Assembly: GCF_030144325.1 (NCBI RefSeq)
Contig: NZ_CP126307.1
Coordinates: 1,984,001-2,048,000, forward strand
Direction: 5' to 3'
Source of the DNA: Bosea vestrisii
GTDB taxonomy: Bacteria > Pseudomonadota > Alphaproteobacteria > Rhizobiales > Beijerinckiaceae
DNA length: 64,000 nucleotides
This document shows, piece by piece, positions 1-9,171 of the stretch. The notes under the pieces were generated by a model. That model made no database searches, was not told the origin of the DNA, and worked only from the letters and a program-made list of their open reading frames with translations. A program made the position numbers and the translations under genes. Each line of letters begins with the position of its first letter. The stretch's first letter is position 1.

Positions 1-78
1 CATGCCTGTCACCGCCCACCCCTCAGACATGGGTGAAATCCAGCTCTCCCCAAAGACCGAGCGAACGGAAACCGCGCC

Positions 79-1248
79 ATGAACGCCCCTTTTGCGCCGT
101 CCCCGTCCTCCTCCGAGCGCCATCTCGGCTGGCGCCCGGAGCGTTGCGACCGCGTCGCGCTCGTGCTCCAGGGCGGGGGAGCGCTAGGCGCCTACCAGGC
201 CGGGGTTTACCAGGCGCTGCACGAGGCCGATATCGCCCCGGACTGGGTCTCGGGCGTCTCGATCGGTGCGATCAATGCCGCGCTGATCGCCGGCAATCCG
301 CGCGATCGCCGACTCGAGCGGCTGGAGACCTTCTGGAACCGCATCACCGACCGCAAGGTCTGGTGGTTCACGCCCGAGGGCGACGTCTTTCGCCCGGCCC
401 GCAATGCGACCTCGTCCTTCATGACCACGGTGCTCGGGCAGCCCGGCTTCTTCGAGCCGCGTCGCACCAGCGCCTGGCTCGCACCGGCCGGCGCCACTGA
501 CGCGACCAGCTTCTACGACACCTCGCCCTTGCGCGAGACCCTGCTGGAGCTGGTCGACTTCGACCTGATCAACGCGAAGCGCACGCATTTCTCCGTCGGC
601 ACCGTCAACGCGCTCTCGGGCAATTTTGTCTATTTCGACAACACGATGGAAGAGATCACGCCCGAGCACGTCATGGCCTCGGGCGCCCTGCCGCCGGCCT
701 TCCCGACCGTGCAGATCGGCACCGAGCACTATTGGGATGGCGGCATCGTCTCAAACACGCCGCTGTCGCATCTGCTCGCCCAGGAGGACACGCTGAACTC
801 GTTGATCTTCCAGGTCGATCTGTTCTCGTCGCGTGGCCCGATCCCGCGCACGATGCAGGACGTAATGGGCCGCCACAAGGACATCATGTACTCCTCGCGC
901 ACCCGCATGGTCACCGACCTCTTCCAGACGCTGCAAGGCTGGAAGAAGAAGACCCATGAAGCCCTGACCCATATCCCCGAGGACGCCCTGAGCGAGGAGG
1001 ACCGCAAGCTCCGCGACGAACTCGCCTTGATCCCCGAGCACACCATCCTGCAATTGATCTACCAGCAGAAAACCTATGAGAGCCACGCCAAGGACCACGA
1101 GTTCTCGCGCACCTCGATGAAGGATCACTGGCATTCCGGCTATGAGGACACCAAGCAGACGCTGACCCGCAAGGACTGGCTGACGATCCCGCCGGACGGA
1201 GCCGGCATCGTCACCCACGACGTCCACCGCGATTTCGAGCGGCGCTGA
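79..1248 (+). CDS. Patatin-like phospholipase family protein
   Basis: The 389-residue product has the patatin hydrolase signature. A glycine-rich oxyanion loop (GGGALG, residues 32-37) is followed by the nucleophile elbow GVSIG with Ser61, and the catalytic Asp220 sits in WDGG. This Ser-Asp dyad family cleaves acyl esters of phospholipids. About 160 further C-terminal residues, charged and helical, match the extended patatin type that carries a DUF3734-like tail. No signal peptide is seen, so the protein is probably cytoplasmic or membrane-associated. It appears to be a single-gene unit, followed by a convergent small gene. Family assignment is firm; the substrate is unknown. Confidence 0.93.
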   Translation: MNAPFAPSPSSSERHLGWRPERCDRVALVLQGGGALGAYQAGVYQALHEADIAPDWVSGVSIGAINAALIAGNPRDRRLERLETFWNRITDRKVWWFTPEGDVFRPARNATSSFMTTVLGQPGFFEPRRTSAWLAPAGATDATSFYDTSPLRETLLELVDFDLINAKRTHFSVGTVNALSGNFVYFDNTMEEITPEHVMASGALPPAFPTVQIGTEHYWDGGIVSNTPLSHLLAQEDTLNSLIFQVDLFSSRGPIPRTMQDVMGRHKDIMYSSRTRMVTDLFQTLQGWKKKTHEALTHIPEDALSEEDRKLRDELALIPEHTILQLIYQQKTYESHAKDHEFSRTSMKDHWHSGYEDTKQTLTRKDWLTIPPDGAGIVTHDVHRDFERR

Positions 1249-1260
1249 GCCACAGCCCCG

Positions 1261-1572
1261 TCAGCGTTCCTGCGGCGGCACGTTGCGCAGCAGTTCGGTG
1301 CGCTCGCGCCGCTGCTGCTCCGTCCACTGCGAGTGATGGCGTTCGGTCGCGGCCGGCCGATTGGCGAGCCCGAGCCCGAGCCCGCCCCAATCGCCGACCG
1401 GGCGGACCGGCCGCTGCACGAAGCCGCCGCCGCAGCTCGGGCAGACATTTTCGAGCGTCTTCTCGGCGCACTCCGCGCAGTAAGTGCACTCATAGCTGCA
1501 GATGCGCGCCTCCAGCGAGGCTGGCGGCAGGTCGCAGTCGCAGAGTTCGCAGTTCGGCCGAAGTTGCAGCAT
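1261..1572 (-). CDS. DUF1272 domain-containing zinc-ribbon-like protein
   Basis: The 103-residue product begins MLQLRPNCELCDCDLPP and carries four cysteine pairs (CELC, CSYEC, CAEC, CPSC) within its first 50 residues. That arrangement is characteristic of the DUF1272 family and suggests bound zinc. The C-terminal half is a low-complexity, Arg- and Gln-rich tail ending in RNVPPQER. It converges on the patatin-like gene and is divergent from the GlxA-type regulator. Function is unknown. Confidence 0.85.
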   Translation of the reverse strand: MLQLRPNCELCDCDLPPASLEARICSYECTYCAECAEKTLENVCPSCGGGFVQRPVRPVGDWGGLGLGLANRPAATERHHSQWTEQQRRERTELLRNVPPQER

Positions 1573-1634
1573 GGCGTCGTTCCTCTCCTAACGGGGAATG
1601 GATGCCATGATCAGGCGATGTCATAAATGACAAG

Positions 1635-2636
1635 ATGACCTCGTTTCCTGCCATGGCTGCCACGACGCCGATCCGCCTCGTGATCGTGCTGTTCCCGCGC
1701 ACCAAGTTGCTCGACGTCACCGGGCCGCTGCAGGTTTTCAACGACGCGAAGCGCGCCGATGGCAGCGCTGTCTACGAGATCACCCTTGCCTCGGAGAATG
1801 GCGGCCCGGTCGAGACCGATGCCGGCGTGCCGCTGCCGAGTGTTTCACTGGCCGAAGCCGCAGCACAGCCGATCGATACGCTACTGGTCTCAGGTGGCCG
1901 CTCGGCGCTGGACGCGGCCGGCTCGGCCGCACTGCTCGCCTTCCTGCGCGATCAAAGCGGCAAGACGCGCCGGCTCGGCTCGATCTGCCTGGGCGCCTTC
2001 ATCCTGGCTGCCGCCGGCCTGCTCGATGGCGGCGAGGCGACGACACATTGGCAATATGCCGAGCGGCTCGGCGCGGCCCACCCGGCGACCACTGTCCGGC
2101 CGGACGCGATCTTCGTCAGCAATGGCCGGATCTGGACCTCGGCGGGCGTCTCAACCGGCATCGACATGGCGCTCGCCATGGTCGAGGAGGACCTGGGACG
2201 CAAGGCGGCGCTCAATCTGGCGCGCGACCTCGTGCTCTACCTCAAGCGCCCGGGCGGCCAGTCGCAGTTCAGCGGCGAATTGCAGCGCCAGTCACGCGAT
2301 GCGTCGGGCCGGTTCGAACGCCTGCACGCTCATATGCGCGAGCACGCTGCCGGCGACCTCTCCGTGCCGGAACTCGCCCGCATCATGGCGATGAGCCCGC
2401 GCCATTTCGCCCGGATCTATACGCAGGAGACCGGTATGAGCCCGGCCAAGGCCGTCGAGGCGGTCCGGCTCGATCTCGCCCGCGACCTGCTCGAAGAAAC
2501 GGATATCGGCATCCAGCAGATCGCCATCCGTACCGGCTTCGGCGACGACGAGCGCCTGCGCCGCGCCTTCCTGCGCCGCTATGGCGTCGCGCCGGGCGAG
2601 TATCGGATGCGATTCGGAAACGGAGGGGCCGGCTAG
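1635..2636 (+). CDS. GlxA-family transcriptional regulator (DJ-1/PfpI domain plus AraC HTH)
   Basis: This 333-residue regulator has two parts. Residues about 12-190 form a DJ-1/PfpI-like class I amidotransferase fold with the nucleophile-elbow segment SICLGAFILAAAGLLDG. Residues about 225-325 are an AraC-type double helix-turn-helix (LSVPELARIMAMSPRHFARI, then IQQIAIRTGFGDDERLRRAF). GlxA-type proteins activate or repress catabolic genes in response to small nitrogen compounds. The chosen start has a weak ribosome site, and an alternative ATG lies at 1653. Its 3' end overlaps the convergent Lrp gene by 4 bases. The target is unknown. Confidence 0.9.
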   Translation: MTSFPAMAATTPIRLVIVLFPRTKLLDVTGPLQVFNDAKRADGSAVYEITLASENGGPVETDAGVPLPSVSLAEAAAQPIDTLLVSGGRSALDAAGSAALLAFLRDQSGKTRRLGSICLGAFILAAAGLLDGGEATTHWQYAERLGAAHPATTVRPDAIFVSNGRIWTSAGVSTGIDMALAMVEEDLGRKAALNLARDLVLYLKRPGGQSQFSGELQRQSRDASGRFERLHAHMREHAAGDLSVPELARIMAMSPRHFARIYTQETGMSPAKAVEAVRLDLARDLLEETDIGIQQIAIRTGFGDDERLRRAFLRRYGVAPGEYRMRFGNGGAG

Positions 2637-3115
2637 CTCCGCCCCAGCTCCACCGGCACCGAATAGGAGCGCTTCACCCGCCCGAGCGCAAAACTCGATT
2701 CGATCGAGGCGACATTGTCGAGCCTTGTCAGCTTGTCCTTGAGGAAGCGCTCATAGGCGGCAAGGTCGCTGACGATGATGCGCAGGAGATAGTCGCGCTG
2801 CCCGGTCATCAGATAGCAGTCGGCGACCTCGGGCCAGCGCGAGACGGCCGCAGCGAAGCGGTCGAGTTCCTCCTCACGCTGGCGCTCCAGCTTGATCGAG
2901 GCGAAGACCGAGACCGGCAGGCCGAGCTTCTCCTGGTTCACGATGGCGACATAGCCCTCGATGATCCCGGCTTCCTCCAGCAGGCGCACGCGCCTGGCAC
3001 AGGGACTCGGCGAAAGCCCGACTTTCCCCGCCAGCTCCTGCACGCTGATCCGCCCGTCCGCCTGCAGCGCTTGGACGATGCGGCGATCGATCTCGTCAAG
3101 TTTGAATTCTGGCAT
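2633..3115 (-). CDS. Lrp/AsnC family transcriptional regulator
   Basis: The 160-residue protein has the usual Lrp layout. An N-terminal winged helix-turn-helix (LDEIDRRIVQALQADGRISV, then LAGKVGLSPSPCARRVRLLE) is followed by an AsnC ligand-binding RAM domain from about residue 65. Such proteins sense amino acids and form octamers on DNA. It is transcribed divergently from the lipoprotein gene across about 170 bases that probably hold both promoters. It converges with the GlxA-type gene. Confidence 0.93.
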   Translation of the reverse strand: MPEFKLDEIDRRIVQALQADGRISVQELAGKVGLSPSPCARRVRLLEEAGIIEGYVAIVNQEKLGLPVSVFASIKLERQREEELDRFAAAVSRWPEVADCYLMTGQRDYLLRIIVSDLAAYERFLKDKLTRLDNVASIESSFALGRVKRSYSVPVELGRS

Positions 3116-3287
3116 TTTCCCTCGCCTTACACTGCGAACTTAGCGGAAGCCGCCAAAAGCGGAAGTGCAGGCAATGATTGTGACATTCCCGTCACGGTTG
3201 CAATTTTGCTGCGTTTTCAGCGTTGGCGAGCGCTGGCTTGCGAGCCCGACTCAGGTCTAGTCGGGCTCCCTCCTCTCGGATTCCGAC

Positions 3288-3887
3288 ATGCTCAACCGCC
3301 TGTTTTCGCTCTGCCTTCTCGCGGCCGCGCTCGCGGGCTGCGCCACCGTTCCCAATCCGCTCTCGCCGCAACAGGTCGAGACACTGCGCCTGACGACAGT
3401 GACCGTCGAGATCACCCCGGCGACGACCCTGTGGTGGGGCGATGGCGACCGGGCCTATGCCCGCAGCAAGGGCCTGCCGGAACAGAATTCGGAAGAGCTG
3501 TCGAAGACGCCGGAAGCCCGCGCTTTCATCGCCAAGGCCGCCTCGGACAAGATCTCCGGCGCTCTCGAACACGAGCTCAGGCCTGTGCTCGTCGGTCAGC
3601 GACCGGTCAAGGTCGTGGTGGCGCTGCGCGAGCTCCGCCTGACCTCGATCATTCAGCGCATCCTCGTCGGAGGCCCGCATGAGATGACTGCGGGCGTTAT
3701 GATCATCGACGCCAAGACCGGCGTGCCGATCCTGTCCCACCCAGGGCAGCGGTCGATCGCGCGCGCCGGCGAGGGCATAGGCGGCACGCTCGTCGATGCT
3801 GCCTTCCTGGCAGCGCCGATCGATCGGTTGACGGGCAATTTTGCCGAGGACTACAGGAATTGGCTCCTGCCGCAGCAGCCACCCTAA
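3288..3887 (+). CDS. Predicted lipoprotein of unknown function
   Basis: The 199-residue product opens with a type II signal peptide: basic MLNRLF, a hydrophobic stretch, then the lipobox LAGC with the lipidated Cys at about residue 18. The mature part has no family I can name. It contains a VTVEITPATTLWWGDGDRAY segment and alternating beta/alpha character. It lies alone between the Lrp gene and the thiamine enzyme gene. Envelope location is well supported by the lipobox; function is not known. Confidence 0.8.
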   Translation: MLNRLFSLCLLAAALAGCATVPNPLSPQQVETLRLTTVTVEITPATTLWWGDGDRAYARSKGLPEQNSEELSKTPEARAFIAKAASDKISGALEHELRPVLVGQRPVKVVVALRELRLTSIIQRILVGGPHEMTAGVMIIDAKTGVPILSHPGQRSIARAGEGIGGTLVDAAFLAAPIDRLTGNFAEDYRNWLLPQQPP

Positions 3888-3889
3888 TA

Positions 3890-3914
3890 GGAACTGCCGG
3901 CAATCTTGGTGGTT
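3890..3914 (+). promoter_or_regulatory. Candidate EcfG-type general-stress promoter
   Basis: GGAAC at 3890-3894 is followed, after exactly 17 bases, by GTT at 3912-3914. This is the consensus for EcfG, the alphaproteobacterial general-stress sigma factor. The site lies in the intergenic gap 86 bases upstream of the thiamine-enzyme ATG and in the right orientation. A short motif like this also arises by chance, so the call rests on position. Confidence 0.5.
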
Positions 3915-3999
3915 TCCGCCAAATCCGGCAACGTTGGAGCTGATCTTTAGCTGCTTTCACCACGCGAACCATGCATGATGACCTGCGCTGGAGGCCATC

Positions 4000-6393
4000 A
4001 TGTCCGATCCCCGTCTACCCATCCTCGCCGAGCTCGAGAAGAAGATCCTCTGGTTGGCCTCGTGGACGATCCACAACGCCAATCACATCCGTGCCAATGA
4101 GGACGGGATGAAGGTCGGCGGCCACCAGGCCTCCTCGGCCTCCCTCGCCACCATCATGACCGCGCTCTATATGGCCGCGCTGAAGCCGCAGGACCGGGTC
4201 GCGGTGAAGCCGCACGCCTCGCCGGTCTTCCACGCCATCAACTATCTGATGGGACTGCAGACGCAGGAGAAGCTTGAGAACTTCCGCGGCTACAAGGGCG
4301 CGCAGAGCTATCCCTCGCGCACCAAGGACATCGACGACGTCGATTTCTCGACCGGCTCGGTCGGCCTCGGCGTGGCGCAGACGCTCTTCTCCTCGCTGGT
4401 CCAGGACTATGTGAAGGCCCATGGCTGGGCCAAGGACGCGCCGGAAGGGCGCATGGTCGCGCTGATCGGCGATGCCGAGCTCGACGAGGGCAACATCTTC
4501 GAGGCCCTGATGGAGGGCTGGAAGCACGGCCTGCGCAACACCTGGTGGGTGATCGACTATAATCGCCAGTCGCTCGACGCTGTCATCCGCGAGGGCCTCT
4601 ACGACCGCTTCGAGCAAATGTTCAAGAATTTCGGCTGGGATGTCGTGACGCTGAAATACGGCTCGCTGCAGCAGGCCGCCTTCAAGGAAAAGGGCGGCGA
4701 GCGGCTGAAGGCCTGGATCGATTCCTGCCCGAACCAGCTCTACTCGGCCCTGACCTTCCAGGGCGGCGCAGCCTGGCGCAAGCGGCTGATGGACGATCTC
4801 GGGGATCAGGGCCCGGTGACCAAGCTGATCGAGAAGCGTTCCGATGCCGAACTCTCGGCGCTGATGTGCAATCTCGGCGGGCACGACCTGCCCTCGATCC
4901 TCGAAGCCTTCGAGGCTATCGACCACGACCGGCCGGTCTGTTTCCTGGCCTACACGGTCAAGGGCTTCGGTCTGCCGTTGGCCGGGCACAAGGACAACCA
5001 TTCCGGGTTGATGACCAAGGAGCAGATGGAGGGCTTCAAGACCGCCAACAAGGTCCGCCCCGGCCATGAATGGGATCTGTTCGAAGGGCTGACGCTGCCG
5101 GAGAAGGAGATCCGCGCCTTCCTCGACAAGGTGCCCTTCTTCGCCAAGGGCCGCCGGCGCCATTCGTCGCCCGCCTTGCCTGTCCCGGCCAAGCTGGAAG
5201 CCGGCATCCAGGCGGTGACGTCCACCCAGATGGGCTTCGGCAAGGTGCTCGACGAGTTGGCCAAGCTCGGCGGGCCGCTCGCCGACCGCATCGTCACCAC
5301 CGCGCCCGACGTCACCGTCTCGACCAATCTCGGCCCCTGGGTCAACCGGCGCGGCCTGTTCGCACGGGCCTCGATGGCCGACACCTTCAAGGACGAGCGC
5401 ATCCCCTCGATGCAGAAATGGGAGTTCTCTCCCAAGGGCCAGCATATCGAGCTCGGCATCGCCGAGATGAACCTGTTCATCAACCTCTCGGCGCTTGGGC
5501 TGTCACACTCGATCTTCGGCGAGCGATTGATCCCAATCGGCACGCTCTACGATCCCTTCATCTCGCGCGGCTTAGACGCGCTGAACTATGCCTGCTACCA
5601 GGACGCGCGCTTCATGGTCGTCGCGACGCCCGCCGGCGTCACGCTCGCGCCCGAGGGCGGCGCGCACCAGTCGATCGCGACGCCCCTGATCGGCATGAGC
5701 CAGGACGGTCTCTGCGCCTTCGAGCCCGCCTTCGTCGACGAGCTTGCAGTGATGATGCGCTGGTCGTTCGAGTACCTGCAGAAGGATGGCGAGGGCGACC
5801 CGGACGAGCGCACCTGGCTGCGCGACGAGACCGGCGGCTCGGTCTACTTGCGGCTCTCGACCCGCCAGGTCGAGCAACCCAAGCGCGCCATGACGCCGGA
5901 GCTGGAGCGCGACATCATCGACGGCGCCTATTGGCTACGCAAGCCCGGCCCGAACGCCTCGGTCGTCATCGCCTATACCGGCGCCGTCGCACCCGAAGCG
6001 ATCGAGGCCGTCGGCCTGCTCGGCGAGGACCGCCGCGACGTCGGCCTGCTCGCCATCACCTCGGCCGACCGGCTCAATGCCGGCTGGCAGGCGGCTGAGC
6101 GGGCGCGCCAGCGCGGCAACCAGGCCGCCACCAGCCATGTCGAGCGCCTGCTCGGCGAGCTCTCGCGCGATTGCGGCATCGTCTCGGTGCTGGACGGCCA
6201 TCCGGCGACGCTGGCCTGGCTCGGCAGCGTCCATGGCCACAGACAAAAGGCGCTCGGAGTCGAGCATTTCGGCCAGACCGGCACGGTCGCCGACCTCTAC
6301 CGCCATTTCGGCATCGACGCGAACGCGATCGTGCACGCGGCAAACGCCGCGGCGCCGGGCCGGCCGGTAAGATACCTGAAGTCGCTGCCGTAA
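4000..6393 (+). CDS. Transketolase / AceE-like thiamine-diphosphate enzyme
   Basis: The 797-residue protein has the transketolase and homodimeric pyruvate dehydrogenase E1 plan: an N-terminal ThDP-binding domain, a central pyrimidine-binding domain and a C-terminal domain. The cofactor motif appears as GDAELDEGN (from residue 157) ending at Asn188, so the usual GDG is GDA. The segment APEGGAHQSIATPLIG and FEPAFVDEL resemble AceE more than classical transketolase. No lipoyl E2 or E3 gene is adjacent, so a pyruvate dehydrogenase role is unproven, and a sugar-phosphate ketol transfer is also possible. A candidate EcfG promoter lies upstream and a palindromic repeat downstream. The start ATG is supported by conservation of the following residues; length is between the two families. 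Confidence 0.8.
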   Translation: MSDPRLPILAELEKKILWLASWTIHNANHIRANEDGMKVGGHQASSASLATIMTALYMAALKPQDRVAVKPHASPVFHAINYLMGLQTQEKLENFRGYKGAQSYPSRTKDIDDVDFSTGSVGLGVAQTLFSSLVQDYVKAHGWAKDAPEGRMVALIGDAELDEGNIFEALMEGWKHGLRNTWWVIDYNRQSLDAVIREGLYDRFEQMFKNFGWDVVTLKYGSLQQAAFKEKGGERLKAWIDSCPNQLYSALTFQGGAAWRKRLMDDLGDQGPVTKLIEKRSDAELSALMCNLGGHDLPSILEAFEAIDHDRPVCFLAYTVKGFGLPLAGHKDNHSGLMTKEQMEGFKTANKVRPGHEWDLFEGLTLPEKEIRAFLDKVPFFAKGRRRHSSPALPVPAKLEAGIQAVTSTQMGFGKVLDELAKLGGPLADRIVTTAPDVTVSTNLGPWVNRRGLFARASMADTFKDERIPSMQKWEFSPKGQHIELGIAEMNLFINLSALGLSHSIFGERLIPIGTLYDPFISRGLDALNYACYQDARFMVVATPAGVTLAPEGGAHQSIATPLIGMSQDGLCAFEPAFVDELAVMMRWSFEYLQKDGEGDPDERTWLRDETGGSVYLRLSTRQVEQPKRAMTPELERDIIDGAYWLRKPGPNASVVIAYTGAVAPEAIEAVGLLGEDRRDVGLLAITSADRLNAGWQAAERARQRGNQAATSHVERLLGELSRDCGIVSVLDGHPATLAWLGSVHGHRQKALGVEHFGQTGTVADLYRHFGIDANAIVHAANAAAPGRPVRYLKSLP

Positions 6394-6400
6394 GGCAGGC

Positions 6401-6494
6401 CGTCATGCTCGGGCTTGACCCGAGCATCTCGGAAACCAGCTCTCACTGGTCACGAGATTCTCGGGTCTGCGCTTCGCTCCGCCCGGGAATGACG
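6401..6494 (+). repeat. REP-like intergenic palindromic element
   Basis: The 94-base element is bounded by CGTCAT and ATGACG. It contains a perfect 9-bp hairpin (ATGCTCGGG, 5-base loop, CCCGAGCAT) and a second imperfect hairpin near its right end. It lies in the gap between two convergent genes, which is typical of dispersed palindromic repeats in Hyphomicrobiales. The first hairpin could also slow or terminate transcription of the upstream gene. I saw no second copy in this window. Confidence 0.55.
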
Positions 6495-6499
6495 CTCTT

Positions 6500-6982
6500 T
6501 CACGCCTCGCCGGCGTAGCGATTGCGCAGATAGTCTTCGAGATCGGCCTCGCGGCGTGGCGAGAGCAGGAACCTCCGCCATGCCGCGGTCTCGTGCGAAA
6601 CCGCGGTCATCTCCCAGATGCAGAACGTCCCGCGATGGGCATGAGGCGCGTCGAAGGGCGCAAACGCCGCCATGCCCTCATCGATGAACTGCACGGTTTC
6701 CCAGAGCTCGTTAGTGCCGCGCCAGGTGCAGAGCAGTAGGAAATGGAAGTGCTCGCCGCAGCGGTGCAGGATGGCGAAACCGACCTCGCCGTGCCGGCCG
6801 GCGGCAAAGCCTTCCGCCGCCTGCCGCGCCAGCGCGACGATCGCAGCCTCGATGCCCGCCTCGGCGATCTCATACCATTTCAGCACCGCTTGCGGCGCGA
6901 CGAGGTTGTCGCCGATCGCGACCCGTTTCAGCTGGGCGCCCTGCCCGGCGGGCGCGTCCATTTCCACGATCCGCACTGTCAT
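6500..6982 (-). CDS. Hypothetical protein
   Basis: The 160-residue soluble protein has no family I recognise. It shows alternating alpha/beta content with several Trp and His residues (HRCGEHFHFLLLCTWRG, IWEMTAVSHETAAWRRFLLS). There is no signal peptide or membrane segment. The ORF is supported by its length and GC-rich third positions in a region where overlapping frames look like shadows. It stands alone, convergent with the thiamine-enzyme gene. Confidence 0.72.
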   Translation of the reverse strand: MTVRIVEMDAPAGQGAQLKRVAIGDNLVAPQAVLKWYEIAEAGIEAAIVALARQAAEGFAAGRHGEVGFAILHRCGEHFHFLLLCTWRGTNELWETVQFIDEGMAAFAPFDAPHAHRGTFCIWEMTAVSHETAAWRRFLLSPRREADLEDYLRNRYAGEA

Positions 6983-7083
6983 CCTCCCGCGCAGTCAGGC
7001 TTTGAACCCGCTTGCGGGCAACGATAGCGCGCCTGCTGCCAGCCGGAGTCGGCAGCGATGCCAGGCATGCGCCCAGCGTTAGA

Positions 7084-8481
7084 CTAGGGCCGCTTCACCT
7101 TCACCCCTGCCAGCAGCCAGCCGCCCAGCAGGAAAAACCCGATCAGCACCGCCAGGCCCGCGCGCTGGCTGGCGAAGATCGTCGTCGCCAGCGCAACCAA
7201 AGTCGGCCCGAGGAACGAGGTCACCTTGCCGGCCAGCGCGAACAGGCCGAAGAACTCGCCGATCCGGGCTGGCGGCGCGATCCGGGCGAGCAGGCTGCGC
7301 GAGGAGGCCTGCAAGGGGCCGGCGACGAGGCCGATCAGCAGCCCGAGGCCGAGATAGACCTTCTCCGGCAACGAGGCGAAGAGCCCGTCGCCGAGCGTCG
7401 CCGGCGCCGCCTCGATCACGAAGGCGACCTGTCCCGGCCCGAGCGAGAGGATGCCGATGCAGGCGAAGAGCAGGCAGGCGATGGCGCCGAGGATCACCGG
7501 CTTGCCACCGAGGCGATCGTCGAGCTTGCCGCCGAGCCAGGCGCCGAACGTGCCGGTGACGGTGAGCAGGATGCCGAACACGCCGAGCTCGATCGTCTGC
7601 CAGCCGAACACCCCGGCGCCGTAGATGCCGCCGAAGGCGAAGAGCGCGACCAGCCCGTCCTGATAGATCATGTTGGCGAGCAGGAAGCGGCCGAGCCCCG
7701 GCAGCGAGGGCAGTTCGGCAATCGTCGCCTTGAGATGCGAGAAGCCACCAGCCGCCGCCGCCTTGAGCGGAATGCCGGTGCGCGGCGTATCCGGCGTCAG
7801 CAGGAACATCGGCGTGACGAAGATCACGAACCAGAGCGCGGTGAGCGGTCCCGAGAAGCGATCGCCCTCGCGGGCGGCGGCATCGAGCCCGAACAGGGGC
7901 GACAGGCCCGCCAAGGTCTTGCCGGTCTGCGGATCGGCGGCGAGAAGCCCGAGCGTCAGCGCCAGCGAGACCAGGCCGCCGAGATAGCCGACCGCCCAGC
8001 CCGTGCCCGAGAGCCGCCCGAGCTTCTCTGGCGGCACCAGCCGCGTCATCATCGCATTGTTGAAGGTCGTCGCGAATTCCGCGCCGATCGTGCCGATGAC
8101 GAAGCCGGCGAGTGCGATCGGCACCGCCCAGGGCGAACCGGGCCTGGCGAACCAGAGCATCGCCGAGCCGATGACGAGCATGGCGCCGAACACCGCGATC
8201 CAGGGTTTGCGCGGCCCGGTCTTGTCGGCGATGCCGCCGAGCAGGGGCGAGACCAGTGCGATGGCGAGCCCGGCGAGACCCGTCGCATAGCCCCAGAGTG
8301 CCTGGCCCTCAGCCGGATTGCTCGCCAGCGCCGACGCGAAGAAGGGCGCGAAGACGAAGGTGGTGACCAGGGTGAAGAAGGGCTGGGCCGACCAGTCGAA
8401 AAAGATCCAGGCGACGATCGAGCGCCGCGGCGGGTAGACCGCCGACGCTTCGTCGGAAGCAGGCAGGGAAACGACGCTCAC
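7084..8481 (-). CDS. MFS transporter, UMF1/Atg22-like
   Basis: The product of about 465 residues is a polytopic membrane protein with roughly 11-12 hydrophobic segments. Its N-terminus IVAWIFFDWSAQPFFTLVTT is typical of the UMF1 (Atg22-like) branch of the major facilitator superfamily, probable effluxers of unknown substrate. The GTG start at 8481 overlaps the TGA of the upstream LON-domain gene (GTGA), which suggests translational coupling. The same reading frame stays open upstream only because the LON gene has slipped frame, so a much longer fused ORF here is an artefact. Confidence 0.87.
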   Translation of the reverse strand: MSVVSLPASDEASAVYPPRRSIVAWIFFDWSAQPFFTLVTTFVFAPFFASALASNPAEGQALWGYATGLAGLAIALVSPLLGGIADKTGPRKPWIAVFGAMLVIGSAMLWFARPGSPWAVPIALAGFVIGTIGAEFATTFNNAMMTRLVPPEKLGRLSGTGWAVGYLGGLVSLALTLGLLAADPQTGKTLAGLSPLFGLDAAAREGDRFSGPLTALWFVIFVTPMFLLTPDTPRTGIPLKAAAAGGFSHLKATIAELPSLPGLGRFLLANMIYQDGLVALFAFGGIYGAGVFGWQTIELGVFGILLTVTGTFGAWLGGKLDDRLGGKPVILGAIACLLFACIGILSLGPGQVAFVIEAAPATLGDGLFASLPEKVYLGLGLLIGLVAGPLQASSRSLLARIAPPARIGEFFGLFALAGKVTSFLGPTLVALATTIFASQRAGLAVLIGFFLLGGWLLAGVKVKRP

Positions 8482-9150
8482 TGCAGCGTCGTTTCCGGGT
8501 CGGAACCGCCCCGCGCCAGCTCGATCTCGGTGATCGCGACCAGTACCTCGGCCCGGCTCTTCAGGCTCGGCGCCTCGAGCAGCGCCTGCTTCTCGGGCGG
8601 GCCGAACGGGCACATCATCGAGAGCGCGTTGACCAGCGCCTCGTTCGGCGCCTCGTTGACGCCCTTCCAGTCGATCTTGAGCTCGTTCGCCTTGGCGAAG
8701 CGGCGCAGCGCCTTGATGAGACCGGGGCGATCGACCTCCCTCCTCACCCGCGCGCGCCTGGAAATCGAGCGTAAAGCCATCATAGGCGATGCGGCCCTGG
8801 CGATAGGGCGTGGTGACGGAAAGCTCCTCCTCCAGCCGGAAGCGCGCGACGCCGGTGAGCGTGATGACGTAGCGATCATCCCCGGTCTCGGCGAACTGGG
8901 TGATGCGGCCGAGGCAACCGACCTGGAGCAGCGCCGGCACCTGCGACTGGCGCCCGTTCTCCGGTTCGGGCTGGATCATGCCGATGACGCGATGCGTGCG
9001 CAGCGCGTCGTCGATCATGGTGAGATAGCGCGGCTCGAAGATGTTGAGCGGCATCTGGCCGCGCGGCAGCAGCAGCGCACCCGCGAGCGGAAACAGCGGG
9101 ATCACCGCCGGGCAGTCTTCCGGCCCGGAATAGACCGCGTTCATGCCCAT
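8478..9150 (-). pseudogene. LON substrate-binding domain protein, frameshifted
   Basis: The N-terminal part (from 9150) reads as a classical LON domain: PVFP-like VIPLFPLAGALLLPRGQMP, then NIFEPRYLTMIDDAL. At about 8738-8740 the frame breaks. The other frame then continues the same family (EVDRPGLIKALRRFAKANEL, LVNALSMMCPF) to a stop at 8478. Removing one G from the GGG read on the minus strand restores a product of 223 residues, the normal size. It sits between a CnoX-like thioredoxin and the MFS gene, and the thioredoxin-LON pairing is common in this order. It is either a real lesion or a sequencing error. Confidence 0.82.
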
Positions 9151-9171
9151 GGGCTCGCGCTCCTCTTCAGC

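Noticed and set aside
7084..9150. Apparent LON-MFS fusion protein
   Set aside because: The shared frame exists only because of the one-base slip at about 8739. The correct LON frame ends at 8478 and overlaps the GTG start of the MFS gene.
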